From Fictibacillus norfolkensis (GTDB lineage Bacteria; Bacillota; Bacilli; Bacillales; Fictibacillaceae), in NCBI RefSeq assembly GCF_014836645.1, contig NZ_JACSQM010000002.1, positions 1 to 64,000 on the forward strand: a DNA stretch of 64,000 nt, written 5' to 3'. The position numbers and the translations under genes were made by a program. Below, piece by piece: positions 40,200-49,826 of the stretch (positions are counted from its first letter, which is position 1; the number at the start of each line of letters is the position of its first letter). The notes below the pieces were generated by a model, which worked only from the letters and a program-made list of their open reading frames with translations, did not search any database and was not told the DNA's origin.

Positions 40200-42638
40200 T
40201 TATCTGACTTTATCTAGTTTGACTTGAATCAAGACTGGATCATGATCACTTGCTCGACCATGCTCTTCCATAAACTGTGAATTGATATGAACGATGTCCA
40301 CTTTTGTTTTCTTCGCCATATTATTCGTTACTAATATGTGATCAAGAACTTGAGCGTTTCCTTGGTAAGAATACGTGTATCGCTCTTTAAAAGGAACTTT
40401 TTCAATCATGTTCGTCAACTCATTGCCTTTGACTTTCTTAAGAGTCTTCGTAAACTCAAAATCATTGAAATCTCCTAGCAAGACTATCTTTGCATCCTTA
40501 TCTTCACTCTTTACATTTTTAACAAACCCATTCACAATTCCCGCGATCTCTAAACGCTGAGCTTCACTCCCTAGGAAAGGAGGCTGATTTTTCCCAAACA
40601 GTGGTTGATCTCCACCTTTTGAGTTAAAATGATTGGCCACTACAATCACGCTTTCACCTTTAAACATAAACTGTGCTGCGACAGGCTTACGGCTGTTTTG
40701 GAATGCTAGATTGGCAGGATCAATCCGTCCAGGGTTTACAGTGAGCTTTCCGTCTTTAAAACCAACTGCTTCTGTTGCTGTTCCTTTTGTTCCTTCTGCA
40801 AGGGAAACTCGTTCAGGATTGTAGATGAATCCAACTCGAATGTTACCACCAGGAATTCCGCCATCTTGTCCATCAACTGGTGCGATATCTGTATATACAT
40901 ATTGTGGACCGCCTTGAGCTGCAATCTCAGCGATTAAACGATCAGCACTTGCTTTTGCGTCCGTCGTACCATCATTCGTTGGACCGTTTCCATCCTGCAT
41001 CTCAACAAGCCCTACGATATCTGGTGCGTTCAGGTTACGAACGATTGATTTTGCAATACGCGATACTTTTTCATCGCTCGTACTGTCACGTCCTTCTTCA
41101 AGTGCAGAAAAGTTCTCCACGTTAAAGCTCGCGATCGTTAACTCTTTATGTTTTTCGTGAATCTTTGTAACTTCCGGTTTTGTTCTTCCTTCAACAAACG
41201 TTGGAAGTTCTTCTCGGTCAGCTAACACTTTATAGTTACCAAATCCGTAGCTGACAACTCCAGTAATTGAGCCTAAGAAGAAATCTCCTGTTTTTGCCAC
41301 AAACGATTCGTCGTTCATATCGACAAAAATGCGCTCTGGGTTGTAATCAAACTCTTTGATGTTTAGACCACCTGATGAGTTAAATTCTTTTTGCTTCCAA
41401 AAATCTGGAACAACAACAAGTTCTCCATATTTTTGAGGTGCAAGAACACCAGGATTTTTTACTTCGACAAGCATCCCTTCTAAACTCTCATAAAAATCAA
41501 TGCCGTCTTCTTTTGGATCAAACACTCCAAAGTTATCATTGTCGATCACTTTTGTAGGCTGTTGCAGCCCAAACAAGCCGATGATCGTTGATTTAGGTAG
41601 TTTTTGTCCTTCTTGCAGTTTTGTGATGCGACTTCCATTAATCTCTGTAACAGCTAGATCTGTTTTCAATTTATCTGAATATCCTTCAAGTACCCACTCT
41701 TTTACTAACCCATCAACAGAAACTAGATTTCCTTTAGCTTGTCCGTGATCTTTTTGGTAGACCAAGATCCCTTCAGATGTTCTATAGTCTCGGTCTGGCT
41801 TAACGTCTTGCATATAAAAATTATTGTTATCAACCACTTTTGTTACAATACCTTCAACGTCTTCTACTGCCTTGTTTGCAACAGGAGATTGATGTCCTGC
41901 TCCTTGAACATCATGAATACGAAGGCCCGATAGAGCAACTTGGTATTTAAATTCTGAAATGTTACTATTCTTTAATCCTTCCTTAACAGCAACAGCTTTA
42001 ATCGTTACATCTTCGTTCACCTTTATAGGAGATGTGTAACGCGTGCTATCTGTAGTCGGATCTTGTCCGTCTAAAGTGTAATAAATTTCCGCGTCTGTTG
42101 TTTCAGTGGAGAGTACTACAGAAGTCCCTTTAGAGACAATTTGGCCATCTACTGATGATTTCACTTCTTCCACTTGTGGTTCAGAAGGAGTACTATCAAC
42201 AAATTGAAATTTGTTCACATTTTTAAGTCCTGGCACACTATAATAAGCCTCTAGTGTTCCTTCAAGTTGGACTTTCTCCCCTAAATTCTCAGGGTGATCT
42301 ACGAGGTTCAATGCAGATCTTGCATCATTACCAGGCAACTGAACAGTCAAGATTTTCGTTTTATCTGTCTCGCTTGGCGAATCGGCAAGAGCTAAGTTTG
42401 TATTCGCTGTAAATGGTCCCTCTTGTTTGAATGAGATAGAAGACCCACTGCCTCCTTTAACAGTTCCTACGATATACCCTTCAACTACCTGTGTTGATTT
42501 ATCCTGCTTAACTAATGCTTCGCTAACTGTTAGAACATCAGCTGCAGAAGCTTTTTGTTGCAGTGGCAAAACCATGCTAAGCACCATTACTAGCATGATA
42601 CTTATATTTGTAACCCTTTTCGTCATTTTCATGAACAT
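40200..42638 (-). CDS. Secreted multidomain nuclease (EEP family, YhcR-like)
   Basis: An 812-residue exported protein. After the signal peptide (cleavage near ASA, residue 32) come an OB-like DUF6359-type domain (about 35-140), a chitobiase/beta-hexosaminidase C-terminal-type repeat (YYTLDGQDPTTDSTRYTSP, about 185-215), a second OB-like region (about 235-480) and a C-terminal endonuclease/exonuclease/phosphatase domain (about 495-810). The latter has IASFNVENFS, the Glu of GLVEMQD, VANHFNSKGGD, LLGDFNDFE and the final SDHDPVLI. It resembles B. subtilis YhcR without the 5'-nucleotidase half. No wall-sorting motif is seen. ATG at 42638 follows AGGTGG. Confidence 0.9.
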   Translation of the reverse strand: MFMKMTKRVTNISIMLVMVLSMVLPLQQKASAADVLTVSEALVKQDKSTQVVEGYIVGTVKGGSGSSISFKQEGPFTANTNLALADSPSETDKTKILTVQLPGNDARSALNLVDHPENLGEKVQLEGTLEAYYSVPGLKNVNKFQFVDSTPSEPQVEEVKSSVDGQIVSKGTSVVLSTETTDAEIYYTLDGQDPTTDSTRYTSPIKVNEDVTIKAVAVKEGLKNSNISEFKYQVALSGLRIHDVQGAGHQSPVANKAVEDVEGIVTKVVDNNNFYMQDVKPDRDYRTSEGILVYQKDHGQAKGNLVSVDGLVKEWVLEGYSDKLKTDLAVTEINGSRITKLQEGQKLPKSTIIGLFGLQQPTKVIDNDNFGVFDPKEDGIDFYESLEGMLVEVKNPGVLAPQKYGELVVVPDFWKQKEFNSSGGLNIKEFDYNPERIFVDMNDESFVAKTGDFFLGSITGVVSYGFGNYKVLADREELPTFVEGRTKPEVTKIHEKHKELTIASFNVENFSALEEGRDSTSDEKVSRIAKSIVRNLNAPDIVGLVEMQDGNGPTNDGTTDAKASADRLIAEIAAQGGPQYVYTDIAPVDGQDGGIPGGNIRVGFIYNPERVSLAEGTKGTATEAVGFKDGKLTVNPGRIDPANLAFQNSRKPVAAQFMFKGESVIVVANHFNSKGGDQPLFGKNQPPFLGSEAQRLEIAGIVNGFVKNVKSEDKDAKIVLLGDFNDFEFTKTLKKVKGNELTNMIEKVPFKERYTYSYQGNAQVLDHILVTNNMAKKTKVDIVHINSQFMEEHGRASDHDPVLIQVKLDKVR

Positions 42639-42807
42639 ATCGTTCCACCTGCCTCACTAAAAGTATGTAAAACATGTAAATCCATGAAAAATATAACACA
42701 ATTCTGTCGATTCAATTGTTAGTTTTATATTAAAACAGTTAGAAAGACTTACAAAGAATTTACAATGTAGGACTCTGGTATTATTTTCAGCAAAAGAAAA
42801 GACAGTT

Positions 42808-43449
42808 TCATCTATGAACGTTTAAATCTAGCGTGACTTGCTCAACAAATAATTCAGGGTTGTTTTCTTGGAGTATTGAAAGAAGCTTGTCCTTTCCTGC
42901 TGAACGGTCCAGCCATCTTTCTCCAACATCTGGCTCTAGCATCACTGGCATACGGTGATGATATTTTTCCATAGAAGAGTTGGACGCTTTCGTTAGAATA
43001 GAACAGGTTATTCTTTCTTCTTGCTGTCCGTTGATTTCACCTTGCCACCTTGACCAAATGCCTGCAAATGCAAACAGCTTTTTATCTTTTAATGTAAATT
43101 GCAAAGGCTGCTTTTTAGCGCTGCCGTCCTCTAAAATCCATTCGTAGAAGCCGCTCGCAGGAATCAAGCATCTTTTTTGAAGAAAAGAGTCTTTAAAGCT
43201 AGGCTTTTCAGAAACGGTCTCACTTCTGGCATTCATTAATTTATTTCCTATTTGCGGATCCTTCGCCCAACTTGGAACAAGTCCCCATTTCATATATCCA
43301 GCTCTATTTCCTGTGCTAGCTTTTATCACAGAAAGAACTTTCTGACTAGGAGCAATGTTGAAGCGCTGGTCATAATCAAATTCATTTACTAAGTTAAATG
43401 CATCAATGATCACATCTTTTTCATAATAAAGCATGTATCGCCCACACAA
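42808..43449 (-). CDS. SRAP (HMCES/YedK-type) DNA-protein crosslink enzyme
   Basis: A 213-residue SRAP-domain protein that forms a covalent thiazolidine link with abasic sites in single-stranded DNA. The catalytic Cys2 (MCGRY) becomes the N-terminus after Met removal. The other active-site residues are in NARSET (Asn, Glu), SGFYEW (Glu) and HHRMPVML (His). The start codon is TTG at 43449 behind the strong GAGGTGATGTGTT. No LexA-type box is seen nearby. Single gene, divergent from the small membrane protein. Confidence 0.92.
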   Translation of the reverse strand: MCGRYMLYYEKDVIIDAFNLVNEFDYDQRFNIAPSQKVLSVIKASTGNRAGYMKWGLVPSWAKDPQIGNKLMNARSETVSEKPSFKDSFLQKRCLIPASGFYEWILEDGSAKKQPLQFTLKDKKLFAFAGIWSRWQGEINGQQEERITCSILTKASNSSMEKYHHRMPVMLEPDVGERWLDRSAGKDKLLSILQENNPELFVEQVTLDLNVHR

Positions 43450-43523
43450 AACACATCACCTCAGGTTCAACTTATGGATAAGGAAGTCAATCGTGCAAAA
43501 ACTAAAACAGGAGGTGAACACCA

Positions 43524-43754
43524 ATGAAAAATCCTGTTACTATTTATATGATTCTGCTATTTTCCATGTTCTCTTTACTCATTATCATCGATTGGTTCTT
43601 AGGAATAGCGCCAGCAACGGTTATAAAAAAATCGTTTATGTCTTTCTTTCACTATGTTGATAAAGTCGAATATTTCTTAGTCATTATTTTAATCCTTTTA
43701 CCTATCCTGACATTTATTCTGTCGATGTGGATGGAGAAGAAGCAAAAGACTTAA
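43524..43754 (+). CDS. Small two-helix membrane protein
   Basis: A 76-residue protein with two hydrophobic helices (about 6-27 and 48-70) and a Lys/Glu-rich C-terminus. ATG at 43524 follows AACAGGAGGTGAACACCA, an excellent site, so it is real. It converges on and overlaps the 3' end of the germinant receptor B gene by 41 bases. Some germinant receptor loci carry a similar-sized two-helix D protein; the opposite strand here makes that link speculative. Confidence 0.7.
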   Translation: MKNPVTIYMILLFSMFSLLIIIDWFLGIAPATVIKKSFMSFFHYVDKVEYFLVIILILLPILTFILSMWMEKKQKT

Positions 43755-44847
43755 GTTTCTTTCTTCTTAATAAGAATACAATAATGAACAGACTCGGTAA
43801 AACAACTTGAAACGGAATATGGATAAAATGTGGAACAATACTTAAGCCCTCTGTGATATGCTCCACATAATTTGCTGCTATAACAATGGATGACAGAATC
43901 AAGACAATACCGATCGGGCCTATCAGCATTTTTTCTTCTTTTACGCCGAAGATGTCTTGTGTTGCTTTAACAGCCACATAAAATAATACAGAGATCTTGA
44001 AGAACCCTCCAATAATTAGGGTGAACACCACTAGTGCATCCAGCCTTTGAATAAATTCTCCTAAGTTAATCTTCGCAACGGCAGCAAGCAATGGGAAGTA
44101 GACATGAGTAGCAACATGCCCACCTAAAATCGCAATGTCCATCGCGACCGTTACACTTAAGATCAGACCACTCAGCATTATGGCAAATAACCCAACGGTG
44201 AGTACTTTACTTTTCTTTGATGTTTTCAAATAAGGAAACAGCATCGTAAAGACCACCATCTCTCCAAAAGGGAAAGTCGGAGTTACGGGGAATGCTGCTT
44301 TCAAGACTGGTAAAAATCCTTGACCTAAGACGGGGAGAAGATAATTGTATTTCATCAAGTCTGCTGATAAAACGAGTACAGCTAGAGTGATTCCTAGTAA
44401 AACGACTAATGTAAATATGATCTCCCCTGTTCTCACCAGAACTTCAAAACCTAATTTTAGTACATAAACAATCGTAGCAATCATTAGCGCATTTACGACA
44501 ATAATAGGTGTTTGGACAAAAACAGCGGATAGCAGAAGGCTTCCAAAGTCACGTAAAACACGAGCAGCTAAGTAAATGAAATACATGAGATATAAAAAAC
44601 CAAATAGCTTTCCTATAGATTTCCCGAACAAGATCTGTAGATATTGTGTTAAAGATTGTTCAGGAAACTGTTTATACAGATAAAAATATCCTAGAAAAAG
44701 AACCATGCCAGAAACCATCCCTAATAGTATCGCGATCCACGCATCTCTGCCGGCATCCATTCCAAGACCAACAAGGATCGCACTTCCAAGTTCAAATAAA
44801 ACGATGATAATAAAGTATTGTTGGATATCGATCTTGATGGTCTTCAT
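43714..44847 (-). CDS. Germinant receptor B subunit (GerAB/GerKB family)
   Basis: A 377-residue membrane protein with ten helices, of the APC-fold spore germination permease family, which binds the germinant in the spore inner membrane. The family pattern is visible in YFIIIVLFELGSAILVGLG at the start and in PTFPFGEMVVFTMLFPYL (about 190-210). The start ATG shares one base with the stop of the C-subunit gene, so they are translationally coupled. Last gene of an A-C-B operon. Confidence 0.92.
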   Translation of the reverse strand: MKTIKIDIQQYFIIIVLFELGSAILVGLGMDAGRDAWIAILLGMVSGMVLFLGYFYLYKQFPEQSLTQYLQILFGKSIGKLFGFLYLMYFIYLAARVLRDFGSLLLSAVFVQTPIIVVNALMIATIVYVLKLGFEVLVRTGEIIFTLVVLLGITLAVLVLSADLMKYNYLLPVLGQGFLPVLKAAFPVTPTFPFGEMVVFTMLFPYLKTSKKSKVLTVGLFAIMLSGLILSVTVAMDIAILGGHVATHVYFPLLAAVAKINLGEFIQRLDALVVFTLIIGGFFKISVLFYVAVKATQDIFGVKEEKMLIGPIGIVLILSSIVIAANYVEHITEGLSIVPHFIHIPFQVVLPSLFIIVFLLRRKKLKSFASSPSTSTE

Positions 44848-46070
44848 TATGGAGCCTCTTTCTTTTTCTTTTCTTCAAATAAGAATGGTGAAGTTCGAAT
44901 ACCTGATCTTCTAATGCGAGAATCGACGTTCACTTTCACTTTTAGTCTCGGAAAGATTTCTTTGTAGTTCTTTTTATAATCATTGCGCCATTTTCTTGGA
45001 TTCTCGCGATACAATAATTCTCCAAATCCAAGAACATCACTGTTAAAACCTTGTGAAGCTGTAATCGTCTTTTGAATTTCTTTTTCAATGACTCGGTTTA
45101 ATCTACTTTCGATATTATCGATTTCAGAAGATTTTTCTAAGTTCACAGCACAGTTTGCTTCTGCAATATTCGCTTCTGGAAACACATCAAGCGTTATAGT
45201 CGGTATATCCCGCTTTGTATCTGCTGACAGTTCAGTGTTTGAACGAACAATTTCGATAGAATATCCGTTGTCCTTACGCATACAAGGTACTGTGATCGCT
45301 GAACTAACAAGCTTTCCCTTTATCCACAGAACACCTCTCGCCTTAGGGCCATCCAACCAACCCTGCAGCTTGCCATCTCTGAATACTCCCATACCTGATA
45401 ATTGAACTCTAGCAGGATCGCCTACTTCATAATTTTGTGCCGTCACTGCCAACTTTTTGTCACCGGTTATCTTGATGCCATTGATAATCGGTTCGCCGCC
45501 TTCATCAATAATAGATTGAAGCACTTCATTTATATCTTGCTGCATGTTTTCTCCCCAATTTTTCTCTGAAATCTTCAAAATTGTAGCCACTTCATCAGAA
45601 GTAACTTTATCGATGGCCGTAAACGTTCTTAATAATTTGGATGGTGTCGTATCTCTCGCTACCACAACCTGAATGGTCGAACGAACTTCTGGGTCTCGTG
45701 AAATCATATCGACGGCTTGATAGATACTATCTTTTGCTATTTTTTCACTAAAGACAAGCATCCTCGCATGCGCAAAAAATAAACGTCTTGATGTTTGTTT
45801 ACTTGCTTTTCTCGTCGCTTCCATCAAGTTTCTACCTGTTGTCTCATAGACGGTAAATACAGGTTGTTTTCCTCCTCCTGCCCCAGTTATTCCTGGTGCC
45901 ACTTCGGTTGGATTGTCCACTTGGTAGGTTACAATCAGATTTCCTTTTTTATCTAAGTTAATTCCTATTCCCATTACGATTGAAAGCTCATCCAACTCAT
46001 TTTGATCCCAGCAGCCTGTTAAAAATAGAAGACACAGTGAGAGAGGAAGACAACTTTTAAACAGTTTCAA
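44847..46070 (-). CDS. Germinant receptor C subunit lipoprotein (GerAC/GerKC family)
   Basis: A 407-residue Ger(x)C lipoprotein of the spore inner membrane. The lipobox is LTGC, followed by the family hallmark WDQNELDELSIVMGIGI. Three domains are expected up to the C-terminal YKEIFPRLKVKVNVDSRIRRSG segment, which is conserved. TTG at 46070 overlaps the stop of the A gene (TTGA). Part of the operon for a nutrient germinant receptor of unknown ligand. Confidence 0.92.
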   Translation of the reverse strand: MKLFKSCLPLSLCLLFLTGCWDQNELDELSIVMGIGINLDKKGNLIVTYQVDNPTEVAPGITGAGGGKQPVFTVYETTGRNLMEATRKASKQTSRRLFFAHARMLVFSEKIAKDSIYQAVDMISRDPEVRSTIQVVVARDTTPSKLLRTFTAIDKVTSDEVATILKISEKNWGENMQQDINEVLQSIIDEGGEPIINGIKITGDKKLAVTAQNYEVGDPARVQLSGMGVFRDGKLQGWLDGPKARGVLWIKGKLVSSAITVPCMRKDNGYSIEIVRSNTELSADTKRDIPTITLDVFPEANIAEANCAVNLEKSSEIDNIESRLNRVIEKEIQKTITASQGFNSDVLGFGELLYRENPRKWRNDYKKNYKEIFPRLKVKVNVDSRIRRSGIRTSPFLFEEKKKKEAP

Positions 46071-47737
46071 CGTGTTGTTTCCTCCTCGCGTTTCTTCTTA
46101 ACCGAATAAGGTTGTGTACGTGTTTGGTTTTTTTTCGAAAGCTTCTCTGGTCTTTTAAACAATTTGGTAATCGGAAATCGAAACAAACTATCTTTTAAAT
46201 CTTGTGTCTGTATAGGAGCAAAAGGACTCAAATAAGGATAACCAAAAGATCTTAAGCTTGATAAATGTGCGATGATCACAATTAATGCAAGTGTAAGACC
46301 ATAAAAACCAAAAACAGATGAGATCAACATTAAAGGAAACCGCAATAATCGAGCGGATGTAGCAACTGCGAAAGATGGAATCGCAAAGCTGGCTACAGCT
46401 GTAATTCCTACAACGATAACCATGGCAGGAGAAACAAGTCCTGCTTGAACAGCTGCCTGTCCCAAAACAAGAGCTCCTACAATTGAGACAGCGACACCCA
46501 CGGCACGTGGCATCCTAATGCCTGCTTCACGTAATATTTCAAAAGTAATCTCCATTACTAACGCTTCTGCAATCGCAGGAAACGGAACACCTTCTCGCTG
46601 AGCAGCTATACCAAACAATAAAGTTGTAGGTATCATGGCTTGATGAAAAGTAGTGAGTGCAATATAGATTGATGGTGCGATCAAAGAAATTATAAAAACT
46701 GAAAATCTCAATAAGCGCAGAAATGTACTGATGTCATATCTCATATAATAGTCTTCTGATGATTGAAAGAATTGTATGAATTGTGCAGGGGCGATTAGTA
46801 CAAATGGTGTTCCGTTAATAATAATGCCCACTCGACCTTCTAGAAGATTTCCAATCACCACATCTGGTCGTTCTGTGTTCAAAAATTGAGGAAACACAGT
46901 AACAGTCTCATCCTGGATGAACTCTTCAAGTTGACCAGATTCTAGCAGGCCATCTGTCTTCACTTCTTCTATTCTTTCTTTTATTTCTTTGATCAATAAC
47001 GGATTTGCGATATTCCCTAAATAAACGATCGCAACATCGGTATGTGTGACCTCTCCTATTTTAAATTTTTCGATTCTAATATCTTTGGACCTTACCCGGC
47101 GTCTGATCAATGAGATATTCGTTTTAATCGACTCTGTGAAAGAATCCTTAGGACCACGGATCACAACTTCTGACGAAGGCTCTTCTATCCCTCTAACTTT
47201 TCCACCGGTCGTTCCTAGTTTTAGACCTTTCGTATTCCCTTCAACTAAAAGAACACTGAACCCTGCCAGAAGAGCTTCCACTAGTTCATCTTCTGTTTCG
47301 ACATCCAAAACTCTTCCTAGTGCTAATGCATTTTGTTTGATGTAATGTAATGCATGGTCCACGGATACTGGAGAAGATTGTTTATGAGATGACAGTGACA
47401 TCAAGGGTGATAGAATAAACTCATTTAAAATTTGAGGATCGTTCATTTCTTCTAAGAATAATAAGGTTGCCGTAACCTTTTGTTCTAACTCGAATTCAAA
47501 TTCACGAACGATTAAATCCATGGGGTCACCTAAGAGTGTCTTTACGCGATCCACCATGACATGGAGAATGGGACTAAGTTCTCCGACAACCTTTTCTGCC
47601 GTTTCTTGTCTTTTAGAGGTTTCCATAGAAATGGTTTTAGATCGAAGAGAAGAAGGATCATCATGCTTTTTATCTGCTAACATATCCGTTAACTTTTTAT
47701 GAGTTCTAATGATTGGACGTTTTCTTCTATTTCGCAT
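46067..47737 (-). CDS. Germinant receptor A subunit (GerAA/GerKA family)
   Basis: A 556-residue GerA-family protein with a hydrophilic N-terminal domain (about 1-290), about five membrane helices (300-480) and a basic C-terminus. Family motifs include GRVGIIINGTPFVLIAPA (about 268-285), REGVPFPAIAEALVMEI (about 345) and PRAVGVAVSIVGALVLGQAAV. ATG at 47737 is six bases from AAGGTGG; the longer frame to 47818 has no site. First gene of the receptor operon; expression in the forespore is expected but no clear SigG promoter was located. Confidence 0.92.
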   Translation of the reverse strand: MRNRRKRPIIRTHKKLTDMLADKKHDDPSSLRSKTISMETSKRQETAEKVVGELSPILHVMVDRVKTLLGDPMDLIVREFEFELEQKVTATLLFLEEMNDPQILNEFILSPLMSLSSHKQSSPVSVDHALHYIKQNALALGRVLDVETEDELVEALLAGFSVLLVEGNTKGLKLGTTGGKVRGIEEPSSEVVIRGPKDSFTESIKTNISLIRRRVRSKDIRIEKFKIGEVTHTDVAIVYLGNIANPLLIKEIKERIEEVKTDGLLESGQLEEFIQDETVTVFPQFLNTERPDVVIGNLLEGRVGIIINGTPFVLIAPAQFIQFFQSSEDYYMRYDISTFLRLLRFSVFIISLIAPSIYIALTTFHQAMIPTTLLFGIAAQREGVPFPAIAEALVMEITFEILREAGIRMPRAVGVAVSIVGALVLGQAAVQAGLVSPAMVIVVGITAVASFAIPSFAVATSARLLRFPLMLISSVFGFYGLTLALIVIIAHLSSLRSFGYPYLSPFAPIQTQDLKDSLFRFPITKLFKRPEKLSKKNQTRTQPYSVKKKREEETTR

Positions 47738-47883
47738 AACCATCCACCTTTTTACCAAACTTTTCTTAGCATTTGCACAACACGCTTTCGTTATGTAATA
47801 AAATGGAACGATATCCATATTGGTGGTGTTCTACCTAAACTGTCTCTAACCGGCCTGCGGTCTCTTACATACTTTATTGCACA

Positions 47884-47930
47884 CAAAAAAGCCCCTGATC
47901 GTTTTCTTCGAGAAAAAGATCAGGGGCTTT
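47884..47930 (-). terminator. Terminator downstream of the acyl-CoA thioesterase gene
   Basis: A 13-bp perfect stem (AAAGCCCCTGATC and complement) with a T run on the minus strand. A second hairpin (GCCAGGG and complement, about 47949-47970) lies just upstream of it. They end transcription from the thioesterase gene before the germination operon. Confidence 0.8.
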
Positions 47931-48055
47931 AACAATTAACAGTATAATGCCAGGGTTCTGTATCCCTGGCTGGAAAAAGGTAACTTAATTATAGCATCTT
48001 ATTTTCAAAATGCGAATCTTATGAACTGCAAAATGTTAAAAATATATCTTTATGC

Positions 48056-48574
48056 TCACATGGGATCCCAAGGTTTTTTTACTCCGAACTCTTTGGCCAA
48101 TTTTTTGCTTTCTTCTCTGCGTTTTTTCCTCGCGATCGCTCGTTCAGGTGCATACTCATGCAGCCATTTTTCTTCCTCTGTTTCAGGTATAACTTTGGGC
48201 ACTGGGGTGGGTTTCCCATCTTCATCTAACGCTACGAATGTTAGAAAGGAAACAGCGCAAACTTTTCGTTCTCCAGACAATAAATTTTCGGAGATCACTT
48301 TTACGAAGACTTCCATTGAGGTTGTTTTCGTCCATGTTACGAATGATTCTAAACACACAGAATGTCCTTCTTTAATAGGCTGTAAAAAGTCAACCGAATC
48401 TGTTGAAGCCGTAACTACATTCTTTCGCGCGTGCCGAATTGCTGAAATAGCAGCAACATCATCGATGTACGCCATCAATTTCCCCCCAAATAACGTACCA
48501 TGATTATTTGTGTCAGGTGGTAGTACTACAGAGGATTTAACCGTCCGGGATTCACGAACAAACTTTTCTTCCAT
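48056..48574 (-). CDS. Acyl-CoA thioesterase (YkhA-like, hotdog fold)
   Basis: A 172-residue hotdog-fold thioesterase that hydrolyses acyl-CoA. The family motif is NNHGTLFGGKLMAYIDDVAA (about residues 22-41), with Asn and Asp as catalytic candidates, and the second half ASTDSVDFLQPIKEGHSV is typical. Length and the long basic tail match YkhA/cytosolic acyl-CoA hydrolases. Start is ATG at 48574 behind AGGAG; the longer frame upstream lacks a site. Confidence 0.9.
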   Translation of the reverse strand: MEEKFVRESRTVKSSVVLPPDTNNHGTLFGGKLMAYIDDVAAISAIRHARKNVVTASTDSVDFLQPIKEGHSVCLESFVTWTKTTSMEVFVKVISENLLSGERKVCAVSFLTFVALDEDGKPTPVPKVIPETEEEKWLHEYAPERAIARKKRREESKKLAKEFGVKKPWDPM

Positions 48575-48636
48575 GATCAAAACTCCTATTCTCGTCTCTT
48601 CATCACTAGTATATGTTGACTGTCCAAAAATTAATG

Positions 48637-48674
48637 AAAGACCTCTGCTTAAACGTATAAGCAATGAGGTCTTT
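48637..48674 (-). terminator. Hairpin after the 6-phosphogluconate dehydrogenase gene
   Basis: A 9-bp outer stem (AAAGACCTC and complement) with an inner TGCTTA-type stem. The T tract on the minus strand is short, so termination is likely but not certain. Confidence 0.7.
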
Positions 48675-48688
48675 ATTAAGGCATTTTA

Positions 48689-49585
48689 TTATTTTTTCAC
48701 GACTGCATGGCCACCAAATTCGTTACGAAGAGCTGCAACGACTTTACCGTGGAACGTGTCGTCTTCTAATGAACGGAAACGCATGAATTGTGATAATGCG
48801 ATAACTGGAGCAGATGCTTGGTAGTCAAGAGCAGCTTCAACTGTCCAGATTCCTTCACCTGAAGAATTCATCACTCCGCGGATGTCTTCAAGTTTTGGCT
48901 GTTTGCTGAATGCGTTCTCCATAAGTTCGATCAGCCAGCTACGGATAACTGATCCGTTATTCCATACTCTAGAAACTGCTTCATAGTCGTAATCGAAATC
49001 ACTTTTATCAAGAATTTCAAATCCTTCTCCGATTGCTTGCATCATACCGTACTCAATTCCGTTATGAACCATCTTCAAGAAATGACCAGAACCTGCACGG
49101 CCTGTAATCATAAATCCTTTTTCAACACAGATTTTTTCGTATAGAGGAGCGAGGTAATTAACCGCATCGTCATCTCCACCCATCATGGCACAAAGACCGT
49201 AACGTGCTCCATCAGTTCCTCCACTCGTACCAACATCTACTAGATGGATGCCAGCTGCTTTTAGTTCTTCATAGCGGCGAAGAGTGTGCTTGTACATGGA
49301 GTTACCAGCGTCAACGATAATATCGCCTTCTGTTAAATGCGGCTTTAATTGTTCGATTACTTGGTCAACAATCTCTCCAGCTGGAACTAGAAGAATAACC
49401 GCTTTTCTTCCTGTGAAAGAATTAGCAAGTTCTTCGATCGAGTCAACACCTTTAACACCTTCTGCTGAGATCTCTTTTACAGTGTCTTTGTTAACATCTG
49501 TAGCGAAAACCGTATTTCCTTTATCATTCATGTTCAGTGCCATATTGTAGCCCATTTTTCCAAGGCCTATTAAACCGATCTCCAT
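48689..49585 (-). CDS. 6-phosphogluconate dehydrogenase, short (GndA/YqeC) type
   Basis: A 298-residue decarboxylating 6-phosphogluconate dehydrogenase of the short class (YqeC type), about 170 residues shorter than GntZ/Gnd because the second C-terminal half is missing. The Rossmann motif is GLIGLGKMGYNMA (4-16). The active site is seen in DVGTSGGTDGARYGLCAMMGG (shown in parts: VGTSGGTDGA) and HFLKMVHNGIEYGMMQ with the catalytic Lys. Short forms often prefer NAD+. ATG at 49585 follows GGAGTGAT. Single gene; oxidative pentose phosphate step. Confidence 0.92.
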   Translation of the reverse strand: MEIGLIGLGKMGYNMALNMNDKGNTVFATDVNKDTVKEISAEGVKGVDSIEELANSFTGRKAVILLVPAGEIVDQVIEQLKPHLTEGDIIVDAGNSMYKHTLRRYEELKAAGIHLVDVGTSGGTDGARYGLCAMMGGDDDAVNYLAPLYEKICVEKGFMITGRAGSGHFLKMVHNGIEYGMMQAIGEGFEILDKSDFDYDYEAVSRVWNNGSVIRSWLIELMENAFSKQPKLEDIRGVMNSSGEGIWTVEAALDYQASAPVIALSQFMRFRSLEDDTFHGKVVAALRNEFGGHAVVKK

Positions 49586-49826
49586 TGTACATATCACTCC
49601 AATTTATGTATTTATGTCTATTTTGTATTATTCCACAAAATAAAGGCGATTAACCTCTACTTGCAACACTGTCTATTAGAGTATCTAAAAATGAGGAAAA
49701 AAACAATTATTTCAGTTCTTTTTGTATGAAATTACAGAGAAAAATTTTAAAACCATAAACATTTGTCCTAACCATTCTCATTTTGTCCACATAATCTATA
49801 GAATCTCTATTGTTGGAGGACCTTCT

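Noticed and set aside
42660..42800. A Pho box from repeated TTGTAA words upstream of the secreted nuclease
   Set aside because: The words are spaced 11 bases apart but do not match the TTAACA-type PhoP consensus closely enough.
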